DNA of 64,000 nucleotides from Theobroma cacao. Lineage: Eukaryota; Streptophyta; Magnoliopsida; Malvales; Malvaceae. Shown one piece after another: positions 37,014 to 48,705 of the stretch (its first letter is position 1; the number at the start of each line of letters is the position of its first letter). The translations under genes were made by a program, and so were the position numbers. The notes beneath the pieces are model-generated. The model saw only the letters and a program-made list of their open reading frames with translations. It ran no database searches and was not told the DNA's origin. The stretch lies in NCBI RefSeq assembly GCF_000208745.1, contig NC_030851.1, forward strand, positions 30,558,924-30,622,923, read 5' to 3'.

Positions 37014-40000
37014 ATGCCGGCACATCGATCCAAGTCGGAGAAAAACGACGGCATGGCGAAGCAGCTTCGGCGGGATCCCTATGAGGTACTTGGGGTCTCG
37101 AGGAACTCCACGGATCAGGAAATTAAGAGCGCGTACCGGAAAATGGCTCTCAAGTATGTTTAATTTTTCTTTCCCTGTGAGTTGGAATTTTGAAATGTTT
37201 TGAATTCTTGTTCTTTTTAACGTTTTTAGTGGTTATTATCGAATAGATCAGGGTTAACTATTTAGTTTAAAGCGTCTGAGATTTTCACTAATGTGCGCAT
37301 TGTTATAACTATGGTTAATTATATGATAAAGTAACATGCATAAATAGAAGTGTAGTGGGAGAATAAGTATTGAGGACTTGTATTTGGAAATGGCGATCGG
37401 AGCTTTATAAGTAACTGGGATTTGGTGGTTTGGTCCCCTGCTGGTAGTCTGTATAGGAGTCATTGTATCAACAGAACGTGAGTAGCAGGAGGACTTAGCC
37501 AAACAACAGATTTGTGATGTGGGTCTTCGCAAATGAGATAGAAGATTTTTTTTTTATTCGTCCTATACTTCCATACAAGGGTATGTGGATGCAAGTATGG
37601 GGAGTGTGAAGCATGATAGCACTGGCTATGAGTAACTGGTTAGATGTCAGGAAGACTGGTCCAACAACTGGTAAAACTCTAGCCAAAGCACCATGAGGAC
37701 AGAGGCACCTCCTGCACCTTGGAAGGAGCTTGTTTCCAGCACTAATCCAAAGAATGGATTATTTGCCCTGATGATACTTCTTTCCAGCAAGCAGTTATGA
37801 AAAATGAAAAATGTCATTTTGGGTATACAGCATAGGGCATTGACTACTTTTAGGATAGATGGACGCATTTATTATTTCTTGTTGTATATCTCTTGCCAGT
37901 GTGCACATAAAACTCTGGTTATACTCTTCCTTCCTTTGTTCAGGTGACTTCGCTATTATAGATGCTAATCTTGTGCTATTTCAGGTACCATCCTGATAAG
38001 AATGGAAATGATCCTGTCGCAGCTGATATGTTCAAGGAGGTCACATTTTCATATAATATCTTGTCTGATCCAGATAAAAGACGCCAGTATGACACAGCTG
38101 GTTTTGAGGTGAGATGTACTTGCGTGCACCGTTTCTCTAAAGTATTTTAAGGCTGATGGTTATCTGCAATTTTCTCACTGTTACATTTACTGTGTTGTAC
38201 ATGGGGGCTGTAAAGAATCCACTTGTTCCACACTTCCACTTGTTAACAATCCATTGTGCACCACCAAACATGATTTTCTTGAAGCATGAAATTTTGTTGA
38301 TCATGATATTCTTTCCTTTGAAATAGGCTGTTGAATCAGATAACCAAGAATTGGAGCTTGATCTTTCAAGTTTGGGGGCTGTGAACACCATGTTTGCTGC
38401 ACTTTTTAGGTAACGCCTTGTCTTTTTTGTATTTTAATGTGTTCCATTGTTTGCTGGCCTTTATCAATAAGCATTGGGTATTATTTTAACTAATTCCTGT
38501 TAATAGTAAACTTGGGGTTCCAATTAAGACCACTGTATCTGCAACTGTTTTGGAGGAGGCACTTAATGGTGTGGTCACTATTCGTCCACTTTTGCTAGAG
38601 CAACCTGTTTCTAGGAAGGTGAGATAATTATGTTCCTGTTCTTTGTTAGTACTTTTCATTGATTTTTTTGCACTGTCTGAATATGTTGCATTTTTAACAG
38701 GTTGAAAAACAATGTGCTCACTTCTACTCTGTCACAATAACAGAAGAGGAAGCAAGAGATGGGTTTGTTTGCCGAGTACAATCATCTGATAAAAGCAAGT
38801 TCAAGGTGGATAAAGAATGAGTTAGAATTTTGTGGATTCAATATTATCTGCATTTGCATCTTTATGTGTCACTGTGTGTATGTGTTCTTTATTTGTGCCT
38901 GTGTATGTGTTCCATCTTTCTTGTTGTGTTTATGCATAATCATATGAAGTTTGCCTGTTTTGATAGCTATCTGGTTTCTTTCTTTCTTTTTTTTAGGAAG
39001 AGGAGGTGGGGAGGGGAGGGGAGTAAGTTTTTGAATAGATAGCAACTGTGATTCATTTCATTTTTGGTTAAGTGTTATAACAAAACAAAATTTGAACTGT
39101 ATCCCTTTTGAACCTTTAGCAATATGTGTGTGTGTTAATAGTAGTTGTTAAGTAGCCATGAATTTTTTTTTTTTTAGTGAGAGGATATTACTTTACTTCC
39201 CATCAGAAGATTTAAGAAAGGATCCCTTCTTCCCCACCATAAAAGAAAAAGAAAGAAAGGAAGATCCTCTTGGAGTATTTTGTTGGTTAGGATGTAAGAA
39301 TTGATTGGATAGAGAATCATTGAAGCACTTCCAAAAAGTCAAGAGTCCTTAGTGTATGTCACAGAGGATTGATACGGGCAGCTGGTGTTTAATCTCTTGT
39401 GTGGTCAATCAATAGTCCTTAGTTAAGTAAGTCACAAAGAATGGATACATGAAACTTGTATTCTTGAGAATATTATTGGGCATATGCTTGGTTTACATTG
39501 CTTAGAACTACCAACCTTCTTAAGATCCAATGGGTAATGGTATTGAGTTCTCATGTTCTGCTTTGAAAATATTTTGTAATACAAATATTTATACTTTACT
39601 TACTAATTGTCTGGTTTATTAGGGAAAACGAAAAAGAAAGTATAATCTTTTTTCCTTTTCTGATACGTCAATAATTACTCATTGTTTTAGTAATGGATTG
39701 GTTTTGTGCAGTTATTGTATTTTGATCAAGAAGAGAACGGTGGATTAAGCCTTGCTCTTCAGGTAATTAGCTCCCTCCTTCCCATTTCTCTTTTTAAAGT
39801 TTTTGTTGAGTTATGCATTATTTATATTGTATAGCAAGTTTCTTCGGATGAGCAATCACAATTAAGTCTTCTGATCTCCAAGATTGAAAGCTCTTCCATT
39901 CTGTTTGTGTGTAACATTTAGTTTTTGAGTATCATGGACTTGCTGTATATTGTTAATTCTCGAACAATTTTAAGTCTTCTCACCTCACAAAATTGGAGTA

Positions 40001-41625
40001 AAGCAACAGGATTTGTGTACAAGAATAGTTGATAGATCAATAAGACTGGTTTCCAAAGATCAGGTTGGTGCTTAACAAGCTGACACTAAAGAGAATTTTA
40101 GGCTTTTTTCCTTGTCATCTGCAAGAGAATTTCTGTAGAAGGCATCTTTATTACCTTTGTGTTTATTTACCTCTTCTGTTTTATGCGTTGCCTATCCCTT
40201 TTTAACACATAGTGGAGGCATGAGCAGAATTAGGCAAAATCAGTTTGGATTTGGTCACTGTACTAGATTGTCAAACTGTATTTATCTTCAGAAAGTTGCA
40301 ATTCTGTCCTTTGTCTTATTCAATTCTCACTTCATGTGCTTATTCGTTTCCTCCTGCCTTTTGAATTCTTTCTCATCACTGTTTGATGCTTTTCATTTAG
40401 TGATAAAATGTCAATATACTTTAAGTTGGTCTAGGAAATGGCTTCAATCTTAATATGGTGATTTGTTGTGGAGCTTCTGGTAGGAAAATTTCTTAATTAT
40501 TTAAAAAAAAAAAACTGAAGCCTTATTTGTATAGTTTTTAAGCTCTTTTGCATCACATCCTATCTTGCTTGTGTTTCTCTACAGCACATGTTAAAGATAA
40601 TTTTGTTTTATTTTGATGTAGGAGGACAGTGCAAAAACAGGAAAGGTTACATCTGCTGGAATGTATTTTCTTGGCTTCCCTGTGTATCGCTTGGATCAAA
40701 CAGTCAACTCGGTGAGTGAGTATTTTCTGAATATGTCACTTGTGTTTCACATTGAAGTTTGATTTTTTGTCATCATCTTTTATCTGGTTTTGGAAATGCC
40801 CCATTGCAGGTAGCTGCTGCAAAGGATCCGGATACAGCTTTCTTCAAAAAACTGGATGGATTTCAACCATGTGAAATAACTGAATTAAAACCAGGCACTC
40901 ATGTATTTGCTGTTTACGGTTAGCTCTTTAATTGCTATGTCCGTCAGATGTCTTGTGTTTGTTGGCTATATGCATTGGTGAACCTCACTATTATTTTATA
41001 ATTCTGGTACATATTTTCTAGGTGACAACTTTTTTAAAAGTGTAAGCTACACTATAGAAGCTATTTGTGCTGCCCCTTTCATAGAGGAAAAGGAGAATCT
41101 TAGAGCTGTGGAGGCTGAGATTCTGTCCAAACGTGTGGAACTGTCAAAGTTTGAAACTGAATACAGAGAGGTATGTTCTTCCAAAAATGTAATGTCTATA
41201 CGTGTATTAAACCTTTTTTCTTGTTGATATTCATGAGAGTGTTGCCAGGTCCTGGCACAATTTACAGAGATGACAAGCAGATATGCGAAGGAAATGCAAG
41301 AGGTGAGATTAACTCGTGGGAATTATGTGTCTAAGCTCCATTGAGAATTGAATTCATAAGCAAATGGATAAATTTCTCAAACACATTCTATATGTTGGTT
41401 TGGCAGATCGATGAGCTTCTCAAACAAAGGAATGAGATTCATGCCTCATACACAACTGCTCCACCGATTAAGCGAAGTTCAAGTAGGAGTAGGAGTAAGG
41501 GTGCCTCCAAAGAGGTGAAAGAAGATGGTGAAGTGAGAGACAGAAAACATTCAATGAGGGATAGAACTAAGAAGAAGAAATGGTATAATATCCGCTTGAA
41601 AGTTGACAAGAGAAAGCCATGCTGA
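37014..41625 (+). CDS. ARL1: ARG1-like DnaJ (J-domain) protein, ARL1 type, 11 exons, 411 aa
   Basis: Exons: 37014-37153, 37985-38108, 38327-38409, 38507-38618, 38701-38805, 39712-39762, 40622-40711, 40810-40918, 41022-41170, 41249-41302 and 41407-41625. All introns are GT-AG, and the 1236-nt frame is unbroken. The J domain spans ~19-85 with the Hsp70-stimulating HPD at 49-51. A conserved central region of the ARG1/ARL family follows (SSLGAVNTMFAALFSKLG, FYSVTITEEEA, KLLYFDQEENGG, FAVYGDNFFKS). A coiled coil covers ~293-348 (many Glu/Leu; EIDELLKQRNEI), then a Ser/Arg/Lys-rich tail ending KRKPC. In Arabidopsis, ARG1 and its ARL paralogues are membrane- or cytoskeleton-associated J proteins needed for early root and hypocotyl gravitropic signalling. 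The LRRDPYEVLG start and the C-terminus favour ARL1 over ARG1, from memory. Convergent with the peroxidase gene. Confidence 0.92.
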
Positions 41626-42060
41626 ATAGGTAAGGTATTGCATATCATTTTCTAGGCAGCTTCCAGCCTTATGGACGAACAATAATGAATGCTTAAACCG
41701 TGTCAATTGTTGTATCAGGTTGTAAAGAAGTCGGCAACTTTTGGGGTCTACAAGTCATTGGTTTTTTGCACCTGTAATTTATTGCAGTGGTTCAACATTT
41801 GCGCAGGCAAGTATTAGACTGCAACAGAATATGTTGATCATTGAATGAGATGGTTAAGAAAATTTAACTATTTCTTCCGCATGCCAAGGAAGGGAAGACA
41901 GCAGCTCATTGTTATTGTAAAATTCGTTCTTTTTGTTCCCCCACCTTTTGCCTAGGTCTTGTTATTTCCCCCTTTTGTATTCCCAATGAGAATACTTGTA
42001 AATTGCATAAAATTAATTTTCAAGATCCTCCTTCCATCAACTCTTTAAATGGGTTGTATA
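41626..42060 (+). other. Probable 3' UTR of the ARL1-type gene
   Basis: A non-coding stretch after the stop, of gene-like composition. GT- and AG-like strings right after the stop ('ataggtaaggtatt' at 41626, 'atcaggttgtaaag' near 41717) leave room for a 3'-UTR intron. No polyadenylation signal can be assigned with confidence. Confidence 0.4.
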
Positions 42061-42525
42061 TTCGGGGTAATGAAATGGCAGTCTATAATCACCTCCTAGG
42101 CCTGATGTGTTTACTATTGCCAGAATATTGTATTAGCCGATTGATTCTGACTGATGTCTTTTAATCATGGTGGTGAAGCGATGTGCCAAAAGCAGTGATT
42201 TAGTTTTATCAAGGATTTGTTTCTGAAGAAGGCGAAACGTTAATGGATTGGGTCGAGGTGGTACAGTTGCTACTCGTCTTGCCGTCATGTGGTAATCTCG
42301 TGAACCCTGGGATTTGGGAGAGTTAGAGACTTTTGTAGTTTTGTTTTTAATTGATGTCAAGGACTGTTCAGTAAAGACAAATAAAATAATATATACTTGA
42401 CGATGCTCTACAATTCCTTACAACATTTTAGGATTAAAATACAACAGTGACGGTGGCAACTATAAGCCAAGGAACAAAAAGAATCTTTTATCAGCATGAT
42501 CTACCACCGCCTCTAATATCTCTCA
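42061..42525. other. Intergenic spacer between convergent genes, including peroxidase 3' UTR
   Basis: The ARL1-type gene (plus) and the peroxidase gene (minus) face each other tail to tail about 900 bases apart (stop to stop). The last part, next to 42526, is likely peroxidase 3' UTR. Short minus-strand frames here are not convincing. Confidence 0.45.
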
Positions 42526-43521
42526 TCAAGTCTGAAGAGTGTTAAATTGATCGCACCTGCGTCTTACTTCGCCTTCCCTATTCCTCTTGATTTTATAAAG
42601 GCTCAACTTCTCCATGGACCGAGCAAACGTATCAAAAAATGCTGTCTGGTTTGCAGCAAACAGGTCCACAAATGGCCTGGTCGTGTTGTCAGTGAGCATA
42701 GCCTGATCAGACAACAACAACCCCAATCCTCTTTGCAAATTCTTGAAATACATGTTGTCAAACTTTCCTGGCGTGAACACATCATTGAAAGCTGACATTT
42801 CTGGAGATTTGGTATAATTAGCGCAGAGTTTCCTCAACCCTTGTGCGAATACAGGATTATAGGCAGGGTCATACTCAGAAGTCTTGCTGAAGTTGAATAT
42901 TCGATTGGCAAACTCTTTACAGTGGGAGAAACCAATGGTATGTGCGCCTGTAAGGGCAACCATTTCTTCGGCTGAAAACCCTTTGGCAGCGAAGAGAGCA
43001 AGAATCTCACTCATTGGTGTTGTAGTTTTAGGGATGTTGCTTTCGACTATAGAGGGATCAGATTCCTTGCTGTCTTTTCTCCCCAAACGGACTTTATAGA
43101 AGGGACCGCCCACCATGACAACAAGGTCTCTAGCAGAAACCGCGAGAATGTCAGAGCACGATACGACACCGGGGCATTCAAGCTCGAGGGCGGTCTTGGC
43201 ACGAACGATCAGGTCAAAGGCATCTCCAGCGAGGGACAGGTTAATATCTGCGGCTAGCTCCGATTTGTTGAAGGCATTGGAGGCAATGAGAAGGGAGGCG
43301 TCACAGCCATTGACAAAGCAGTCGTGGAAAAAGACACGGAGGATGGCAGCGGCGGTTGTGGGGGCACCCAGTTGCTTGTCAGCAATGATTCTTTGCATTA
43401 CGTTATGAAACTGAGGGCAGGTTTTGTTATAATACTCGGTGGATAGACGAGATTGTGCTGAGGGTAGGAGTGAGAGGAAAGAAAAGAGGACGGCGAGAAG
43501 AAGGGAATTAGGGAAGGCCAT
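42526..43521 (-). CDS. Class III secretory peroxidase, intronless, 331 aa (PER31/PER41/PER65 type)
   Basis: Secreted haem peroxidase (H2O2-dependent phenolic oxidation, cell wall or apoplast). Residues 1-24 are a signal peptide (hydrophobic LLLAVLFSFLSLLP, cleavage likely after SAQS). The distal haem site is LRVFFHDCFVNGCD with Arg62 and His66. The proximal haem ligand is His194 in ALTGAHTIGFSHC. All eight conserved cysteines are present (35, 68, 73, 116, 122, 201, 233, 323), matching the four family disulfides. SARD is at 129-132. Several N-x-S/T sites are present (for example NKT at 32, NFS at 210, NQT at 291). Most plant class III peroxidase genes have three introns; this one has none, as in the Arabidopsis PER31/41/65 clade (by recall). 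Length is normal and no key residue is lost. The substrate is unknown. Confidence 0.95.
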   Translation of the reverse strand: MAFPNSLLLAVLFSFLSLLPSAQSRLSTEYYNKTCPQFHNVMQRIIADKQLGAPTTAAAILRVFFHDCFVNGCDASLLIASNAFNKSELAADINLSLAGDAFDLIVRAKTALELECPGVVSCSDILAVSARDLVVMVGGPFYKVRLGRKDSKESDPSIVESNIPKTTTPMSEILALFAAKGFSAEEMVALTGAHTIGFSHCKEFANRIFNFSKTSEYDPAYNPVFAQGLRKLCANYTKSPEMSAFNDVFTPGKFDNMYFKNLQRGLGLLLSDQAMLTDNTTRPFVDLFAANQTAFFDTFARSMEKLSLYKIKRNREGEVRRRCDQFNTLQT

Positions 43522-43830
43522 ATTGTTTTAGAGAGACTGGAAAATGATGTTTGTTCGGGGCGTGGGACAAAATGTCAAGGGAATTAAGTTGTTGGCTTGT
43601 AGAAAAATGGAGGGGTTGGGGAAAGATAGGGGAAGAGAAAAGGAATTGTGGAAGAGAGAGTTTTTTGGAGGGGAAATTGGTTGATAAGTTGGAAGGGGAA
43701 GAGAGAGAGAGGTTGTGTATTTGGGTTGCAATTGCATGCCAATGGTTGGACTAGTGCAAGACCAACGAGCGGTGACCAGGGGACTCAGGACCCGAACTTC
43801 CCTCCCCAAACCATGGAAACTAACATATTA
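43522..43830 (-). promoter_or_regulatory. Upstream region and 5' UTR of the peroxidase gene
   Basis: On the minus strand it is pyrimidine-rich (plus strand GGGGAAGAGAGAGAGAGG at about 43697), a common plant leader composition. No convincing TATA box lies within 200 bases. A TATATATAG-type string occurs at 43935-43945 but would require a ~400-nt leader. Confidence 0.35.
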
Positions 43831-45480
43831 TGATGCGCAAGGGCGAGGCTGAGGCTGCCAAATTAGTATATCAAAAACACACAAGGGTGTTTGTTGCCCT
43901 TCACAAAACTAACAGATAACATAGGTTGAATGTCTATATATAAAGCAATAACATGACTCACTTAATGCTTCAATCACAAAATCGCAAGATCATTCCAACT
44001 CATTTGTTCACTGTTCATAAAGACATCATCGATGTCTGAAGGAAGGAACCGACATTTTTTCAACACATTGAACTTTGTCATCACCATTTCATTATTGTAA
44101 GACAGATCAACAATAGGGGACGAAATACACATATTGTGGCTAGAAGCTATATAGGGATCAGATGAAGCAAAAATAGGCTTGTCAAGATCATAATCAAAAA
44201 CAACAAAACATTAACTCAAAGAGCTGAACCCTATTTATTGCCCCCCAAATCAGAAAAAAATCTATCTGTTCAGAAGAAAATAGTAGATGATAAAGCAACA
44301 CTTTTAGAATATAAAGTGTCCCGCTTTCATGTTGCATCATTATTTCTTGAGGACTAGAAAAAGGAAGATAGAGGGAAGACATCTTCTACCTTTCTCGAAC
44401 AAGTTCGATATCAATGGAAAAGTTAACAGTAGAACACACATAAATATCACAATGATGCACCAATATTATATGATGAGAAACATCATTCCCTCGCCACTTA
44501 GCATCGAGAAGTTCGGTAACTTATTAAGCACTTAAAAACCAAATTCATGAGATGGATTCAGCCACACATGACACACCTCAAACAATAACTTGAAAACACA
44601 TATATATTTGAAACAGTAAAAGGTAATCCATTCAGTTCATATCATAAAATTAAAACAAGTTATACCTTAACAAATATAAAAATTTAAAATAGGAATAATA
44701 AAACCTCATAACACACATAGAAAAAAATATAGTAAGTGGCAAAAGAAAATAGAGATCATCAAAAGAAAAACAAAGAATGAAACGAAACAAATAAAAGGAT
44801 AATATGAAGCTAGCATAATAGCACCATACACCTAAATGTGTAACACCTTAAATATGAAGAAACTAGGGCAAAAAAAAAAAAAAAATACATAAAAAATAAA
44901 AGAGCCTTGTTCACTGAAGAGTGAAAGAGTTCCATTGCAGCTTGCAATAGACACGATATATTAACTGTACAATGTGTGAAAACAAAAAAAAAAAGGTAAG
45001 GAATTCAGTCAGAAAAGACTGAGGAAGAAAAAACAAATATAACATAGAAAGAATCATGAAGGAGAAGGAAACACAAAATAAAGTAAGTACTTAAGTGAAA
45101 GCTGAAAAACAAAAGAAAAAAAAAAGGATAGGATAGGAAACTTCTTTCATTGGTCTCTTTCAAGATTCATTCATTGTATGCTACAAATGCTACTATTTTC
45201 TCTTTTGTCCCCGCTCTTAAGGCTCCTCTGCTCTTAGATTTTATTCATCAACTCAAGCCTAATCAACTCATCACATGTCATTTTCTTTGAAAGTGTTTTG
45301 ATATTTGAAAATGTAATTATTTTCCTTTTATGTTATCTGTATGAAATTGATGCTAATATGGTTGAAGTGAAAAGGGACCCAAGGGTTTATTGAGATTTGA
45401 GAATCTGAATTTGGCTAGACAAAAGAATGTGAAAGCTAGAAATGTTGATGTAAGTTCTACATATTTCTCTGCTGCACAAA
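43831..45480. other. AT-rich intergenic DNA, no recognisable gene
   Basis: Many short A-runs and short frames only. The text does not match the transposon families found elsewhere in the window. Confidence 0.45.
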
Positions 45481-45539
45481 GTCTGTATTAATCATGAATT
45501 TATAACTGTATTGAGTCATTGAAATTTTATGTTCCAGAT

Positions 45540-45770
45540 GGGGAAAACAATTAAACTCTCGAGGCATGAAAGGTTTGTCAATGCTCTTTCTATATAAAAT
45601 CTGACTGATCATACTGGCTACACAACATTTGTAGTGTTTGGTAATGATGGTGAAAAAGTTGGTGGTGTACCGATTCCTAAATTTGCATTGCTCAATCAAT
45701 TGAACAAATATGTCCTTGAACTAATCACAAATTTCATTGAAAAGAAAAACTATTTGACATAAGCTTGGCG
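45540..45770 (+). pseudogene. Possible Helitron/RPA-like OB-fold relic
   Basis: After a stop codon in the same frame, one reads LTDHTGYTTFVVFGNDGEKV, then PKFALLNQLNK. This resembles the C-terminal OB-fold of replication protein A-like proteins carried by plant Helitrons and of free RPA1 paralogues (pattern: D-x-T-G-x-x-T-F-V-x-F). Only ~70 residues are readable and no Rep/helicase domain is nearby, so this is a relic if real. Confidence 0.35.
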
Positions 45771-47143
45771 ATAAAATCATTGAAGACTGAAAATCTTACC
45801 TTCAAATCAATAGTTGAATACCCATTCATAAATCTCAAAAATCAGCTACAACACTTGGATAACCATCCATCTCTGAACCATCTTTACCCCTAAGTTAGCA
45901 AAAAGGTAAATTAGCAAAAAAGTAGCCTGGCAGTGCAAGAATGTCCTCTCTCCCCACCAAAAAAGCAAATACAAAAGAACCTCTTTCATGAAAAATCTCC
46001 AAACAAAAAATTGAAGATAAGGTAACACACAAAACTAAACGACATATAGAACAATCATTGAGCAATACTCTTTCTGAGGTGACACTCAAATATGATAAAG
46101 TTGTGGTAGTTTATGTTAGATAGTTTGTAATATTGAAAGTCTTATTTAGACGTTATTATTCAAGATTAAAACATCTCTTAAAATATGAGAAGTATTTTCA
46201 AACAAACACAACTATTAAAAATTATTTAGTAGACACGTTTGTTAAAACACAACAGACACATTCGTAGAAATACTACAAAAACATCTATTGAAACACAACA
46301 AATAAAACTTTTTAGTGTCTATAAAAGAACGTATTTCCAAACACTATAAAAAAATTGACCTTTTTCGATGGATTTTCTAAGAAAATTTATTTTACTTGTA
46401 TCGATGGATTTTCGACGGAAATGATTCCGTTGGAAATCCGTTAGAAACAATTTTGGTGCAAAAAAAATTAATCGTGTCAAATTTTTCGATGGATTTCCGA
46501 TGGAAATTTCCAACGGAATCATTTCTGTTGGAAATCCGTTGGAAATAGTTTTGGTGGAAAAAAAATTAATCCGTCAAAATTTCCAATGGAACTTTCGATA
46601 GAAATTTCTAACGGAAATTATTCTGTCAGAAAGTTTTAGGAGACGAACTTTCCAACAGAATATTCCATAGGTAAATTTCGTCAGTATTACTATTTTTTTT
46701 AATATATTAATAATTATTTTAAATTTTATTAATCCTTTATATTAAGAAAATTAAAAATATACATAGTGAGTTTGGTGGCTTTAAATATTTAAATATATTT
46801 TTCTTTGGTTATTATTTTTTATATATTTTGAAAACTTATAATAGAATTATAAGTATTATATAACAGTTCCAAATTTAGTAATATTATTTATAAAATGTTT
46901 ATAAAAAGAACATAATAAACATTTTAATTTTATAAAAAGAGATTATAAAATCTAATATATAATTAAACAAAAACTAATAATACTTTAGTTACTAACACTA
47001 TAGTTAATATAAATTAAGAAGACTACTATAATAGTAAACTTATTAATGTATAATATATTTAAAATATATAGTTTATTATAGATATACAAATTAGAATCAT
47101 AGTAATATAATATATTAACATTTTATATATATACATATTAATA

Positions 47144-48033
47144 NNNNNNNNNNNNNNNNNNNNNNNNNNNNNNNNNNNNNNNNNNNNNNNNNNNNNNNNN
47201 NNNNNNNNNNNNNNNNNNNNNNNNNNNNNNNNNNNNNNNNNNNNNNNNNNNNNNNNNNNNNNNNNNNNNNNNNNNNNNNNNNNNNNNNNNNNNNNNNNNN
47301 NNNNNNNNNNNNNNNNNNNNNNNNNNNNNNNNNNNNNNNNNNNNNNNNNNNNNNNNNNNNNNNNNNNNNNNNNNNNNNNNNNNNNNNNNNNNNNNNNNNN
47401 NNNNNNNNNNNNNNNNNNNNNNNNNNNNNNNNNNNNNNNNNNNNNNNNNNNNNNNNNNNNNNNNNNNNNNNNNNNNNNNNNNNNNNNNNNNNNNNNNNNN
47501 NNNNNNNNNNNNNNNNNNNNNNNNNNNNNNNNNNNNNNNNNNNNNNNNNNNNNNNNNNNNNNNNNNNNNNNNNNNNNNNNNNNNNNNNNNNNNNNNNNNN
47601 NNNNNNNNNNNNNNNNNNNNNNNNNNNNNNNNNNNNNNNNNNNNNNNNNNNNNNNNNNNNNNNNNNNNNNNNNNNNNNNNNNNNNNNNNNNNNNNNNNNN
47701 NNNNNNNNNNNNNNNNNNNNNNNNNNNNNNNNNNNNNNNNNNNNNNNNNNNNNNNNNNNNNNNNNNNNNNNNNNNNNNNNNNNNNNNNNNNNNNNNNNNN
47801 NNNNNNNNNNNNNNNNNNNNNNNNNNNNNNNNNNNNNNNNNNNNNNNNNNNNNNNNNNNNNNNNNNNNNNNNNNNNNNNNNNNNNNNNNNNNNNNNNNNN
47901 NNNNNNNNNNNNNNNNNNNNNNNNNNNNNNNNNNNNNNNNNNNNNNNNNNNNNNNNNNNNNNNNNNNNNNNNNNNNNNNNNNNNNNNNNNNNNNNNNNNN
48001 NNNNNNNNNNNNNNNNNNNNNNNNNNNNNNNNN
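47144..48033. other. Assembly gap (890 N)
   Basis: Run of N inside the CACTA element, flanked on the right by a short (TA)n run. Any open frame called across it is meaningless. Confidence 0.99.
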
Positions 48034-48379
48034 TATATATATATATATATAAATTCTTTATATGCAACCATGGGCCATGGTTATTTATGACTTTTATCTT
48101 AGACTAACACATGTGCAAATATATAATTAAGTAATGTACTTTCATCTTAGACTAATTAACACATATACTTATAAATAAATTTAAAATCAATATTTGTTTT
48201 ATCAATTTTTGTATTAATCAATTTTCATGCATCTTAACTAAATTTAAAGCCATCAAAATTTTAATTATAAATTTACTTCAGTGGGCATTAAATATTCATT
48301 TTTTAAAAAATAATAAAAAATCCTTATCCAAAAAAAAAAAGAAATGCATCGAAAAGAACATAATAGGATTTTTTTAATC

Positions 48380-48705
48380 AGTGACTACAACATATCTTTT
48401 CCCTTCCCTTTTCTCTCTTTCCACCGATCTCACTTCCTTAGTCTTTTTCTACCTAATTTTTTTAGGGTTTTTTTCCTTCCAAAACTCGATCGATTCATTA
48501 AAGAAAAGAACTAGGTGACCACCTTCCTCTTTATTTTCCATCTTCTTCTAGATTCTTCTATTCTTTCCGAGGTTATTACGCCACTAGACAAATGACTCTC
48601 ATCTTGTTCAGAAAATTAGAGGTTTTGGATTTCATTCCGTAACTAAGGTTCGCCATTTTGGAGGTTTTAAGGTTTTGAATTGATTGCAGTTGTCTTAAGA
48701 AGGTA
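48380..48705 (+). promoter_or_regulatory. Possible promoter/5' leader inside the CACTA element
   Basis: Pyrimidine-rich leader-like text ('tcccttttctctctttccac', 'ttttttagggttttttt', 'catcttcttctagattcttc') is followed by a donor-like AAG|GTATATCC at about 48701. It is upstream of, and on the same strand as, the Transposase_24-type exons. It may be the start of that transcript; inference only. Confidence 0.3.

Noticed and set aside
42547..43408. Plus-strand frames of 71-97 codons over the peroxidase gene
   Set aside because: Antisense shadows of the GC-richer peroxidase coding strand.
43528..43809. 93-codon minus-strand frame just upstream of the peroxidase
   Set aside because: Ser/Pro/Leu-rich because of the pyrimidine-rich leader; separate frame, no domain.
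47115..48071. 318- and 309-codon minus-strand frames
   Set aside because: They consist almost entirely of X residues from the assembly gap.
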